Assembly (NCBI GenBank): GCA_007134695.1
Contig: SLKI01000015.1
Coordinates: forward strand, 1 to 64,000
Direction of reading: 5' to 3'
DNA from: Balneolaceae bacterium
Lineage (GTDB): Bacteria > Bacteroidota > Rhodothermia > Balneolales > Balneolaceae
DNA length: 64,000 bases
The notes under the pieces are model-generated. The model was not told the DNA's origin. It worked only from the letters and a program-made list of their open reading frames with translations, and searched no databases. This document shows, piece after piece, positions 7,653 through 15,891 of the stretch. Positions within the stretch are counted from its first letter, which is position 1. Each line of letters begins with the position of its first letter. A program made the translations under genes and the position numbers.

Positions 7653-9638
7653 ATGATGACACGATCTTTTATTCCCTCTCTTATCGTTTCACTGGCGTTT
7701 TTGTTTTCGCTCCCGCTGACCGCAGATGCGCAGCAACCTCTGTCGGCCGAAGATATCGCTAATATTGAAAGCGTCGGTGCAACCGTGCTTAGCCCGAATG
7801 GCGAAACCATCGCATACACTTTGAGTGTTCCGCGAACCGACGACGAGCCGGTGGGGACAAACTATAGTGAGCTTTATCTGATCGACGCATCCGGAGGAGA
7901 CCCGGTTCCGGTGGTCGAGCGGCCGGTAAGTGCTGCCTCACCGCAGTGGGGTGATGACGGTCGCCTCTATTTTGCCGCGACCCTGGAGGAGCATCACTCA
8001 AGCCGTCAGGTCTACTCGGTAAATGAATCGGGATCCGACCTGCAGAGACATACCGATGCAGATCATGGGGTGGGAAGCTATGCGTGGAGTCCGGACGGCA
8101 ATTGGCTCGCGTGGTCGGCCAGCGATCCGGTTCCGCAGGATCTTCAGGAGAAGAGGGATCGCGGATACGATATGATTGTCGTCGGAGAGGATGAGCAGTA
8201 TACACGCCTCTGGATTCAGCCCCGCGATGGCGAGGCCGAAGTGGTGACACCTGCAGATCTTTTTGTCCGGGATTTTGAGTGGTCACCCGCATCCGACCGA
8301 CTTCTGCTTCGATCGAGTGACCGGCCGGGGCCGGATGAAGATTTTATGTACAGCCGGATCGATGTGATCGATCGTGAGGGAGAGAAGCTCTATGAAATTA
8401 TGACCTCTCCGAAAAAGAAAGGGATGATGAGCTGGTCGCCAGACGGCAGCCGTGTAGCAATTCTGGCAGGTAAAGTTTACAGTGATCCGCTGGCTCAGCG
8501 TATCTGGGTCGCTTCGGCCGACGGCAGCGACAAGCGCGATTATACACCCCGGGATTGGGAAGGGACACCGGAATGGATCTCCTGGAAAAATGATGAGACG
8601 CTACTGTTCAATGCGGTGGTTCGTTCCTCCACAAAGCTTTACCGGTATGAGCTCGGCACAAAGGAGTTGGCAACCCTGGCCGGGGGTGATGAAGAGATTT
8701 TCCGGAGCGTCAGCCTGTCGGCAGACGGTGAACGGTTTGCTGCTGCTGTAAACACCTGGCAACAGCCGAATGAGGTCTATACCTACAGCTTTTCGGATGG
8801 ATCGTTTGAGAGACTGACCTGGCATAACGAATGGTTTGCCGACCGGGATCTCGGCCGGCAGAGTTCGATCACCTGGAAAGGGGCCGACGGGCTGGAGATC
8901 GAAGGGGTGTTGATCAAGCCGGTCGGATACACTGAAGGGGAGCGCTATCCGATGGCTATTCTGCCGCACGGCGGACCGGAAGGGATCAGCATGAACGGCT
9001 GGAACACCCGTCCGCTCTATCCTTCACAACTGCTGTCCGGCGAGGGGTATGTGGTCTTTAAGCCCAACTACCGGGGCAGCGGAGGACGCGGAACCTGGTT
9101 CGCATCAGCAAACCACCGGGATCTGGGCGGCAAGGAGTTTGACGACGTACTGCTGGGTATCGATCACCTGGATAAAGCCGGGCTGATCGATCCGGATCGA
9201 GTGGGTATATCAGGAACCTCGTACGGCGGGTACTTTTCGGCCTGGGCAGCAACCCGCCATAGCGACCGGTTTGCCGCCGGAATCACATTTGCAGGGCTCT
9301 CGAACTGGATCTCCTTTACCGGCACGACCGATATCCCCCATGAGATGTCGGTGGTTCACTGGGATCTCTACTGGTTTGACAATCCGGGTCAGCATTGGGA
9401 CCGTTCACCGGTTGCCTGGCTGAACCATGCCGACACGCCGCTTCTGGTTGCAACCGGGCTGGCAGACACCCGGGTTCATCCCGAACAGTCGATTCAGCTT
9501 TATCAGTTTTTGAAGATGAAGGGAGTTCCGACAGGGCTGGTACTCTATCCGCGTCAACCGCATGGATTGACCGAGCGGGCCCACAGGCTGGATTTTATGC
9601 ACCGGGTAGCGAACTGGTTCAACGAACACGTAAAGTGA
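7653..9638 (+). CDS. S9 family (prolyl oligopeptidase-type) peptidase, exported
   Basis: A serine peptidase of 661 residues with an N-terminal signal peptide (MMTRSFIPSL, hydrophobic core, ADAQQ cleavage region). A TolB/WD40-like beta-propeller with repeated SPDG and SADG turns fills the first 400 or so residues. The alpha/beta-hydrolase domain follows. The triad is visible: nucleophile in GTSYGG (Ser523), Asp605 in GLADTRVHP and His637 in RQPHGL. This is the acylaminoacyl-peptidase/DPP layout, so it probably trims short peptides in the periplasm. The start was chosen by the signal peptide; the frame is open further upstream and overlaps the end of sodC. Confidence 0.92.
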   Translation: MMTRSFIPSLIVSLAFLFSLPLTADAQQPLSAEDIANIESVGATVLSPNGETIAYTLSVPRTDDEPVGTNYSELYLIDASGGDPVPVVERPVSAASPQWGDDGRLYFAATLEEHHSSRQVYSVNESGSDLQRHTDADHGVGSYAWSPDGNWLAWSASDPVPQDLQEKRDRGYDMIVVGEDEQYTRLWIQPRDGEAEVVTPADLFVRDFEWSPASDRLLLRSSDRPGPDEDFMYSRIDVIDREGEKLYEIMTSPKKKGMMSWSPDGSRVAILAGKVYSDPLAQRIWVASADGSDKRDYTPRDWEGTPEWISWKNDETLLFNAVVRSSTKLYRYELGTKELATLAGGDEEIFRSVSLSADGERFAAAVNTWQQPNEVYTYSFSDGSFERLTWHNEWFADRDLGRQSSITWKGADGLEIEGVLIKPVGYTEGERYPMAILPHGGPEGISMNGWNTRPLYPSQLLSGEGYVVFKPNYRGSGGRGTWFASANHRDLGGKEFDDVLLGIDHLDKAGLIDPDRVGISGTSYGGYFSAWAATRHSDRFAAGITFAGLSNWISFTGTTDIPHEMSVVHWDLYWFDNPGQHWDRSPVAWLNHADTPLLVATGLADTRVHPEQSIQLYQFLKMKGVPTGLVLYPRQPHGLTERAHRLDFMHRVANWFNEHVK

Positions 9639-9771
9639 TCGTTTTACAGCACGACTGTTGATCCGGGCCGTGATAAATGCAGGTCACTATATAGAGTCGG
9701 CCGATGGGAAAATTGTGCCGGGACGGAGTGGAAATAGTCCCGAACGGGGTGGCAAAAGTGCCGGGCGGAGA

Positions 9772-11238
9772 TCATCCTGTCTCCGGTTTCCAGGAGCGAA
9801 TCCCTTCGCGGATCACCTCATCGAGCCGGTCCACAGAAACGCGATCCTGCTTCATGTCGTCCCGGTAACGGATCGTGACCGTCTGATCCTCCAGCCCGTC
9901 GAAGTCAACGGTGATACAAAACGGAGTCCCGGCTTCATCAAGCCGCCGGTAACGTTTGCCGATGGAGCCTGATTCGTCGTAGAAGACGGAATACTCCTCT
10001 TGCAGGTCGCTTTCGATCTTTCTGGCAAGTTCCTTGAGTTCCGGTTTCTTGATGAGTGGGAAGATACCGGCCTGGATGGGCGCCAGTTTCGGATGCATCT
10101 TGAGAACAGTACGCGTTTCTCCTTCGACCTCCTCTTCCCGGTACGCATCGCAGAGCACCATCAGCAGACATCGGTCGAGCCCGATCGAGGTTTCAACCAC
10201 GTAGGGCACATACCGCTCTCCTTTTGCCTGGTCGAAATATTCCATCTTTTTGCCGGAATACTCCTGGTGGCGCGACAGGTCAAAATCGGTCCGGTTGTGT
10301 ACCCCCTCCACCTCCTGCCAGCCGATCGGAAACTTGTACTGGATATCGGCGGCGGCCCGGGCGTAGTGAGCCAGTTTATCCTCGGGGTGATCTTCGGCTC
10401 TCAGATACTCATTACGGATTCCGATCCGCTCAAACCATTCGAGCCGTTTCTTCAGCCACTCCTCATAGTGCTTTTCATCGGTGCCCGGCTCTACAAAATA
10501 TTGCATCTCCATCTGCTCAAACTCCCGCATCCGGAAGACAAATTGCCGGGCAACTACCTCGTTGCGGAACGCCTTGCCGATCTGCGCAATACCGAACGGG
10601 ATCTTCTGCCGGGATGTGTCCAGTACGTTTTTGTAGTTAACAAAGATCCCCTGGGCGGTTTCGGGCCTCAGATAGACCGCATCGTCATCGTCGGCCGAGG
10701 AGGCTGCACCAAACTGTGTTTTGAACATCAGGTTGAACTGGCGGACCGGCGTCCAGTCGAAGGCGCCCGAGTCGGGGGCGCGGATTTCGTTCTCGAGGAT
10801 CAGTTCTTGCAGATCTTCACACAGACCTTTTCGGCTACCGGCCGTGTCGAGTTTCTCCTGCAGCTCATCGGCCTGCTTCTGTTTGCCGTCGCTCTTCAGT
10901 TTTTCGATCTGCTGCTCAATCAGCATGTCGGCGCGGTATCGCTTTTTCGACTGCTTGTCGTCGATCATCGGGTCGTTAAACCCTTCGACGTGGCCGCTCG
11001 CCTCCCACACTTTCGGATGCATGAAAATGGCCGCATCCACCCCGACGATGTTGTCGTGACGACGAGTCATCTCATCCCACCACGCTTGCTGCAAGTTGCG
11101 TTTGAGTTCTACACCAAGCGGGCCGTAATCGTAGACGGCTCCAAGCCCTCCATAGATGTCGGAAGATTGAAAGATGATCCCTCTCGCTTTCGACAGAGAG
11201 ACGATTTTATCCAGACTGTCCAGGTGTGTAACTGCCAT
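9772..11238 (-). CDS. glyS: Glycyl-tRNA synthetase, single-chain class II type
   Basis: Charges tRNA-Gly. With 488 residues, it is the alpha2 type used by Bacteroidota, archaea and eukaryotes rather than the alpha2-beta2 GlyQ/GlyS. The class II motif 2 region (FRNEVVARQFVFRMREFEQME), the motif 3 sequence ETSIGLDRCL and the N-terminal SSDIYGGLGAVYDYGPLG block are clear. The C-terminal anticodon-binding domain ends with TVTIRYRDDM. Its ATG faces asd across a 304-base divergent gap. Its end faces the S9 peptidase with 133 bases between, in which no clear terminator is seen. Confidence 0.95.
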   Translation of the reverse strand: MAVTHLDSLDKIVSLSKARGIIFQSSDIYGGLGAVYDYGPLGVELKRNLQQAWWDEMTRRHDNIVGVDAAIFMHPKVWEASGHVEGFNDPMIDDKQSKKRYRADMLIEQQIEKLKSDGKQKQADELQEKLDTAGSRKGLCEDLQELILENEIRAPDSGAFDWTPVRQFNLMFKTQFGAASSADDDDAVYLRPETAQGIFVNYKNVLDTSRQKIPFGIAQIGKAFRNEVVARQFVFRMREFEQMEMQYFVEPGTDEKHYEEWLKKRLEWFERIGIRNEYLRAEDHPEDKLAHYARAAADIQYKFPIGWQEVEGVHNRTDFDLSRHQEYSGKKMEYFDQAKGERYVPYVVETSIGLDRCLLMVLCDAYREEEVEGETRTVLKMHPKLAPIQAGIFPLIKKPELKELARKIESDLQEEYSVFYDESGSIGKRYRRLDEAGTPFCITVDFDGLEDQTVTIRYRDDMKQDRVSVDRLDEVIREGIRSWKPETG

Positions 11239-11542
11239 AAATTGCTTTCCCTAACTCGATTTGTCGCATGATCGTGTTGACAGGAGGCCGCTATGCTCGG
11301 GCTGTGTTTAGATATTCATCAAAAACCCGTTCGAAACTCCTGCAAATGAAGGCAGAAGATATGAAAAATTGCACCTTTAATTAATGAGTCAACTCTGCCT
11401 ATCTTTGGTGCTTCAGTACAAATCTTTAACTACAAACGTTGCAAGTTTCAAGTGTTGTGAAACCTGGGCGGCTGATTTTTGCCTGAACACACTATTTTCC
11501 GGGAGTTTAATTTACCGGGATATGTTAAAAACCTGATACCTG
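11239..11542. other. Divergent intergenic region glyS/asd
   Basis: This 304-base gap is non-coding and carries the promoters of two divergent genes. The only clear element is a plus-strand TATCTTTG (11400-11407), listed separately. No riboswitch-like structure, repeat or terminator was recognised in the rest. Confidence 0.5.
11400..11407 (+). promoter_or_regulatory. TAnnTTTG promoter element upstream of asd
   Basis: TATCTTTG is an exact match to the Bacteroidota -7 consensus TAnnTTTG. It sits in CTATCTTTGGTG, a 12-mer identical to that upstream of the tRNA-Gln gene. No TTG occurs at the ideal -33 spacing (TTTAA instead). The asd leader would be about 130 bases long. Confidence 0.45.
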
Positions 11543-12622
11543 ATGAACAGTTTGAAAGCCGGAATTTTGGGCGCGACCGGAGCGGTCGGCCAAAAGTTTA
11601 TTCGATTATTGGAAAACCACCCCTGGTTTAAAATTACCGCCCTTGGCGCTTCCGGGCGTTCAGCCGGCAAACCGTACAGGAAAGCGGCCAACTGGGTTGA
11701 GCCGGTACCGCTGCCCGAATCGATTGCCGGATTGGAGGTCAGGGAATGCAAAACCACGAATTTTGATGATGTGGATTTTGTTTTTTCGGGCCTCGACTCC
11801 TCGGTTGCAGGAAAGATAGAAAAGGAATTTGCCGCTTCAGGTATTCCGGTTATATCCAACGCAAAGAATTTCCGTATGCATCCCGATGTGCCGCTTCTGG
11901 TGCCAGAAGTCAACCCGGACCACATCGATTTGATCGATCGGCAGGAGTTTTCCGGGGATGGCGGCTGGATCGTCACTAATCCCAATTGTGTAGTGATCCC
12001 GCTGGTCATGTCACTTAGCCCACTCGAAAAAGTGTATGGAGTTGAATCGGTGATACTTACATCGATGCAGGCGATTTCCGGGGCAGGTTATCCCGGAGTG
12101 CCAAGTCTCGACATCCTCGGAAATGTTCTTCCCTTTATTCCGGGTGAAGAACCGAAAATTGAGAGTGAACCCCTGAAACTGCTCGGCACTCTGGAGGAGG
12201 GCAAGGTTCGGGATGCAGGATTTTCCATCCGCGCAACGGCAACACGTGTACCGGTAAGAAACGGTCACCTTCTTTCGGTGAACGCTTCTCTGACACACAA
12301 ACCGTCCGGACTCGAAGAAGTTATAGACCTGTTTGAAAACTGGCAGAGCCCCCTTGCCGAGCATGATCTTCCGTCTGCACCTTCCCGGCCTCTTTGGATG
12401 CATAAAAATAACGACCACCCACAACCGCTTCTTCATGCTGAAGAAGAGAAAGCGATGCGAACATCTATCGGAAGGGTAAGGGTTGACGATAACGGCACCG
12501 TCTCATTTGTGGCTATGGCCCACAATACTGTTCGAGGGGCAGCTGGTGGCGCTATTCTCAATGCCGAACTACTCGTTGCCAAAGGAAAGCTCACTCCTGC
12601 TGCGGAGAGGTCACCCGGTTAA
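11543..12622 (+). CDS. asd: Aspartate-semialdehyde dehydrogenase
   Basis: Reduces aspartyl phosphate to aspartate semialdehyde, the branch point to lysine, threonine, methionine and diaminopimelate. The N-terminal NAD(P) loop GATGAVGQ, the catalytic Cys149 in TNPNCV and the blocks SMQAISGAGYPG and VPVRNGHL identify it. Length (359) and sequence fit the archaeal/fungal-type branch of the family. Its last 32 bases overlap the end of the convergent small gene on the other strand. Confidence 0.93.
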   Translation: MNSLKAGILGATGAVGQKFIRLLENHPWFKITALGASGRSAGKPYRKAANWVEPVPLPESIAGLEVRECKTTNFDDVDFVFSGLDSSVAGKIEKEFAASGIPVISNAKNFRMHPDVPLLVPEVNPDHIDLIDRQEFSGDGGWIVTNPNCVVIPLVMSLSPLEKVYGVESVILTSMQAISGAGYPGVPSLDILGNVLPFIPGEEPKIESEPLKLLGTLEEGKVRDAGFSIRATATRVPVRNGHLLSVNASLTHKPSGLEEVIDLFENWQSPLAEHDLPSAPSRPLWMHKNNDHPQPLLHAEEEKAMRTSIGRVRVDDNGTVSFVAMAHNTVRGAAGGAILNAELLVAKGKLTPAAERSPG

Positions 12623-12992
12623 ATCGACGGGCGGAAATCGCCTGGCGTGCATCATAAACCAGTTGCCTGAGCTGTTCCCGGTATTTGGTCTGAATTTTCA
12701 ATCTTACACGACCCGATTCGGCGTTTGGAAGTTCATCTATCAGTTTTTTTGGACGAACGGCCAACTCCAGCCGAAGTGCCAGCCACCAATCCTGAATCTC
12801 CAGCGAAACGAGCCTGTCCAGCCCGATGTTTAGGACCCGATCACCGGTTTTAACTGAGATGCCGAGTGCATCCCGGATGTGGTATTCAAGCACAAGCCGG
12901 GCTCCGTCAAATCGCATCCATCCTTCCGCTTCCTGAAAACCGAGCGTAATATCCGTAATTCGAAATGGGACAGAATGGGGCTGTATGTCCAT
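12591..12992 (-). CDS. Conserved-looking protein of unknown function
   Basis: A 133-residue soluble protein with no signal peptide. It alternates hydrophobic and charged residues like a beta-rich domain (ITDITLGF, ARLVLEYHIRD, DRLVSLEIQDWW) and ends in a helical Arg-rich tail. I do not recognise the family. The codon pattern and ATG start support a real gene, as does the lack of any competing ORF in the region. It converges on asd with a 32-base overlap. Function unknown. Confidence 0.6.
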   Translation of the reverse strand: MDIQPHSVPFRITDITLGFQEAEGWMRFDGARLVLEYHIRDALGISVKTGDRVLNIGLDRLVSLEIQDWWLALRLELAVRPKKLIDELPNAESGRVRLKIQTKYREQLRQLVYDARQAISARRFNRVTSPQQE

Positions 12993-13047
12993 CAGAGAGT
13001 GATTCTGGAGGTCCGACTAACTTTTTGAAAAAAATATAAATTTTTTT

Positions 13048-13076
13048 GTAAGGAATTGGGTTCCCGCGGATCATAC
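13048..13076 (+). promoter_or_regulatory. Two-block motif GTAAGGAATT-N11-GATCATAC, copy A
   Basis: The 10-mer GTAAGGAATT (13048-13057) and the 8-mer GATCATAC (13069-13076) are separated by 11 bases. The identical pair with identical spacing occurs at 61994-62022 upstream of recN. Both are preceded by AAAAAAATAT and followed by hairpins ending in a terminator. The arrangement suggests the -35 and -10 boxes of an alternative sigma factor, but no sigma class was assigned. Confidence 0.45.
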
Positions 13077-13103
13077 TTGTAGAGAACACAGAGATACGAC
13101 TTT

Positions 13104-13134
13104 CTCGGGAGTTTATTGAGCAACCACTCCCGAG
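13104..13134 (+). ncRNA. Hairpin in a candidate small RNA or leader
   Basis: A perfect 9-bp stem, CTCGGGAGT (13104-13112) with ACTCCCGAG (13126-13134), encloses a 13-base loop. It lies between the two-block motif and the terminator at 13149. Transcription from about 13080 would yield a product of about 100 bases with two strong hairpins. It could be an independent small RNA or a 5' leader of the surface-protein gene at 13254. No ORF of note is present. Confidence 0.4.
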
Positions 13135-13148
13135 TGTCCTTCAAAAAA

Positions 13149-13185
13149 GGCCGGGACTGACCTCCCGGCCTTTCTGCTTTTATTC
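13149..13185 (+). terminator. Intrinsic terminator upstream of the lamin-tail protein gene
   Basis: An 8-bp perfect stem, GGCCGGGA (13149-13156) with TCCCGGCC (13163-13170), encloses a 6-base loop. It is followed by the T-rich tract tttctgctttta. Six A residues precede it, so weak function on the other strand is possible. It lies about 70 bases before the next plus-strand gene. Confidence 0.75.
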
Positions 13186-13253
13186 TGCAAAGTATTTGGT
13201 ATCTCAATGTGTTAACTGTACTGTTTCAAGTTTAATCAAGAGAGAAGAGCGGC

Positions 13254-15320
13254 ATGCCGCAAAAAACGATTACGTCCGGAAAAACCCTTATTGAAAAGGC
13301 AGCACTGCTCTGCCTGGCTGTTCTGATCTATTTGCGTCCTGCAGCGTCAGTTGCACAGTTCGTCATTATCGATGAAGATTTCGAGTCGCGCAACTTGACA
13401 GCGGGCGAGGTGGCCTGGAGCGGCGACATCGAAAACTTCGGATTTGCCTCGGAACGCGGCAATACCCTGCTGCAGCTGCAAGCCGATCCCTCTTCATCCC
13501 GCTCGCAGCTTCGGACCCGGTCCGACGCGGCTTACGGCAGTTGGGAGTTCTATTTTCGACAGGAGTTTTCGGCCAGCAATGTGAATCGAAGTTTTATCTT
13601 TCTGATGGCCGACCGATCCGACTTGAACTACCTGGACGGCAGCCCGGTCAGCGGATATGCGATTCGGGCCGGCGAGAATGGTGAGCCGAAAAAGTTACGC
13701 CTGATCCGGTTCGACCAGGGCAGGCAAACAGAGATTCTCGCATCGGAAACTCACCTTGAACCGGGCCGCGGATATCGTGTCAGGGTAACCCGTAATCATG
13801 AGGGTGAATGGGCGCTTTATGTGGCGTCGGGGCATGGGTCCGAACCTCGCTTTGAAACCGGCGGGATCGTGGACAACACCTACAGCGAGGCGAGTTGGTT
13901 CGGACTGCTTGCGAGGTATACATCACGTAATACCGAGGCGTTCTATTTCGATAATTTCCGGGTCATCAGTACTCCCCTGCCACTCCAGGTCGAATCGGTG
14001 AAGCCGGCCGGGCGCCGGAAGCTGGAATTGAGCTTCAACCGGGAACTGGATGAGAGTTCGATAAGAGCCGGAGCCTTTCATTTTGATTCGGGCATAGAGC
14101 CTGTTCGAGCTCATTTGGCTAGTTCGGCTGTGGTAGAACTTGAATTTGATGAAACACTTGCGGGCGGGCCGGATGTGCTGAGGATTAGCGGAGTCCGCGA
14201 TCGTCATGGCCAGGAGACCGATCCGGACCGGATGCACAAGATTCTCATCACATTCTCTGCCGAACCCGGTGATGTGGTTATTAACGAGATCCTCTTTGAT
14301 CCCATCAGGGAGATCCGACATAACGACGGAACCGTCGATCCCGGGCAGTCGGAATATATCGAGCTTTACAACCGGACCGATTATGCAGTAGACTTGACGG
14401 GCTTACATCTGCGAGACCGGCTGAACTACGACGGGGAGGGGATCATAAAGCCGGCCGATCATCCGGTTGGCAAGTCGTCCGGAGTATTTAAAAAAAGATC
14501 CTCCGGCGGGTCATCAGGCCTCCCGGTCAATGAATCGTCGGGTGTTCCGTACGACACTCCGGTAAACGGTCAGGCTGCTGACGATTCGGCCCAGGCACCA
14601 GCGATCTGGATACCGGCCGGCGGATATCTGCTGCTCTATCCCGAACCGGAGGAGGCCCCTTTTTCTGAATCAAGGGTCGCCCGGTTTTTCGAGCTGCCCG
14701 ATGAATTGATTCCACCGGCTGTGCGCTTCGACCGGACGACGCTGAGCCTGCCCCGCTCCGGCCGGCTGATCGTCCTCTCCGACTCCGCCGGAACCGTTCT
14801 CGACCACGTCGACTACCGGGAGAGCTGGCACAATCCCAACCTGATCGACACCCGGGGGATCGCCCTGGAGCGGATCCACCCCGACCTGTCATCCAATGAC
14901 CCTTCCAACTGGGGCTCCACCGCCGATCTCAAGGGAGGCACGCCCGGCAGAGAGAACACACTGTTTCAAAACACAGAAGAGTTGCCGGAAAACGGTGAGG
15001 CCGGATCGCTGACACTGGCTCCCAACCCATTTTCTCCCGACGGAGACGGCGAAGAGGACCATCTTTTTATCCGGTACAGGCTGGACGAACCGGACTATCT
15101 GATCCGGGTGCGAATCTTCGACCGATACGGAAGGCTGGTGCGAACACTCACCGACAGCCAGCCTGCCGGGTTCGAGGGAACGCTGATCTGGGATGGGCTT
15201 GCCGACGACGGACAGGAGAACCGGATCGGAATCTACATCATCCTCTTCGAAGCCTATAACAGTACAACCAGCAGAAACCGGTCGTTCCGGGAGGCGGCTG
15301 TTCTGGCGCGGAGATTTTGA
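13254..15320 (+). CDS. Exported lamin-tail-domain surface protein with FlgD-like C-terminus
   Basis: A protein of 688 residues, secreted by an N-terminal signal (hydrophobic core at about residues 14-30, ending SVAQF). The first 230 residues form a beta-rich, LamG/jelly-roll-like region. A lamin-tail (LTD) domain begins at about residue 340 (GDVVINEILFDP, then YIELYNRT). The C-terminal 100 residues carry LAPNPFSPDGDG and VRIFDRYGRLVRTL, typical of FlgD-like Ig or gliding-associated C-terminal domains used at the cell surface. A Ser/Gly/Pro-rich low-complexity insert interrupts the LTD region at about residues 403-446. Role unknown; probably adhesion or extracellular nucleic-acid/polymer handling. 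A GAGAGAAGAG stretch precedes the ATG. Confidence 0.8.
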   Translation: MPQKTITSGKTLIEKAALLCLAVLIYLRPAASVAQFVIIDEDFESRNLTAGEVAWSGDIENFGFASERGNTLLQLQADPSSSRSQLRTRSDAAYGSWEFYFRQEFSASNVNRSFIFLMADRSDLNYLDGSPVSGYAIRAGENGEPKKLRLIRFDQGRQTEILASETHLEPGRGYRVRVTRNHEGEWALYVASGHGSEPRFETGGIVDNTYSEASWFGLLARYTSRNTEAFYFDNFRVISTPLPLQVESVKPAGRRKLELSFNRELDESSIRAGAFHFDSGIEPVRAHLASSAVVELEFDETLAGGPDVLRISGVRDRHGQETDPDRMHKILITFSAEPGDVVINEILFDPIREIRHNDGTVDPGQSEYIELYNRTDYAVDLTGLHLRDRLNYDGEGIIKPADHPVGKSSGVFKKRSSGGSSGLPVNESSGVPYDTPVNGQAADDSAQAPAIWIPAGGYLLLYPEPEEAPFSESRVARFFELPDELIPPAVRFDRTTLSLPRSGRLIVLSDSAGTVLDHVDYRESWHNPNLIDTRGIALERIHPDLSSNDPSNWGSTADLKGGTPGRENTLFQNTEELPENGEAGSLTLAPNPFSPDGDGEEDHLFIRYRLDEPDYLIRVRIFDRYGRLVRTLTDSQPAGFEGTLIWDGLADDGQENRIGIYIILFEAYNSTTSRNRSFREAAVLARRF

Positions 15321-15421
15321 GGCTGCTTGTTCAGCGCAAAAAGCAGGAGAATATCAAGAATCTGAGAGGTAAACTGAAATGGAAGGGAGATCTGGACGAC
15401 ATGAGAGTGAATGAACCATGA
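15311..15421 (+). pseudogene. VapB-type antitoxin, 3' remnant only
   Basis: In the frame ending TGA at 15419-15421 the sequence reads EILRLLVQRKKQENIKNLRG, then KLKWKGDLDDMRVNEP. This is the characteristic C-terminal segment (LRGK-W-GDLD-MR) of a VapB-family antitoxin. No ATG, DNA-binding N-terminus or earlier part exists: the frame runs into the end of the lamin-tail gene. The stop overlaps the vapC ATG (ATGA), the normal coupling of a vapBC pair. The antitoxin has therefore lost its front half. Confidence 0.65.
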
Positions 15422-15607
15422 TTATGGTTGATACCAGCGTCTGGATAGATTACTTCAATGGTGTAATCACGAAGCAGACTGATATACTTGTTGACGCACT
15501 ATCCAATGATGATATCCTTCTGGGCGACATCATTCTGGCAGAACTCTTGCAGGGTTTCGAAAAAAATTTGAATTTTCGAGACCACTTCTTACTTTTTCGC
15601 AGACACA
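15418..15607 (+). pseudogene. VapC PIN-domain toxin, 5' remnant
   Basis: The first 60 or so residues are a clear PIN domain start: MIMVDTSVWIDYFNG with the first catalytic Asp, then DIILAELLQGF with the catalytic Glu. After about residue 62 similarity ends and the frame runs into the cobalamin riboswitch, stopping at 15819. The C-terminal half with the remaining acidic residues (the D-L-IA and D-DF motifs) is missing, so the ribonuclease is almost certainly dead. The 133-codon open frame is an artefact of reading through the riboswitch. Confidence 0.75.
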
Positions 15608-15611
15608 CCAA

Positions 15612-15850
15612 GATGGTGTCTGGTTCTTCCGAATCGGAAGATGAAAAGGGAATCCCGTGTAAACCGGGAGCTGTACCCGCAACTGTAAACCTCTGCCGCC
15701 TGTTATTTTACAGGCCGGCACATGCGACAAGCCTTACCTGGCCACTGTTCGCGCTTCAGTTCACATTACATCTGTACACTTTACTTCTGAAGCGCAAACG
15801 GGAAGGATGCTTGTTGTGAGGGGAGCCAGGAGACCTGCCAGTCATCGAAC
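15612..15850 (+). ncRNA. Cobalamin (B12) riboswitch
   Basis: The conserved blocks of the class I cobalamin aptamer appear in order: GGTGTCTGG at 15614, GATGAAAAGGGAAT at about 15640, GGGAGCTGTACCCGCAACTG at about 15666, the variable arm, GGGAAGGATGC, and the B12 box GAGCCAGGAGACCTGCC at 15823-15839. It precedes the TonB-dependent receptor and BtuG-like gene, which makes vitamin B12 repression of uptake the natural reading. No intrinsic terminator follows, so control is probably at translation initiation. Boundaries are approximate. Confidence 0.92.
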
Positions 15851-15891
15851 TGTTGAGCCTTCGGGTAAAAGGCTTGCGAACAGAACGAATA

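Noticed and set aside
9639-9771. Repeated ccgg-rich phrases between the S9 peptidase and glyS as a repeat element
   Set aside because: The phrases (gtgccgggacgg, gtgccgggcgg) are short, imperfect and occur once; no terminator or repeat family could be supported.
15418-15819. An intact 133-residue VapC toxin
   Set aside because: After about 62 residues the frame enters the cobalamin riboswitch; the C-terminal PIN motifs are missing.
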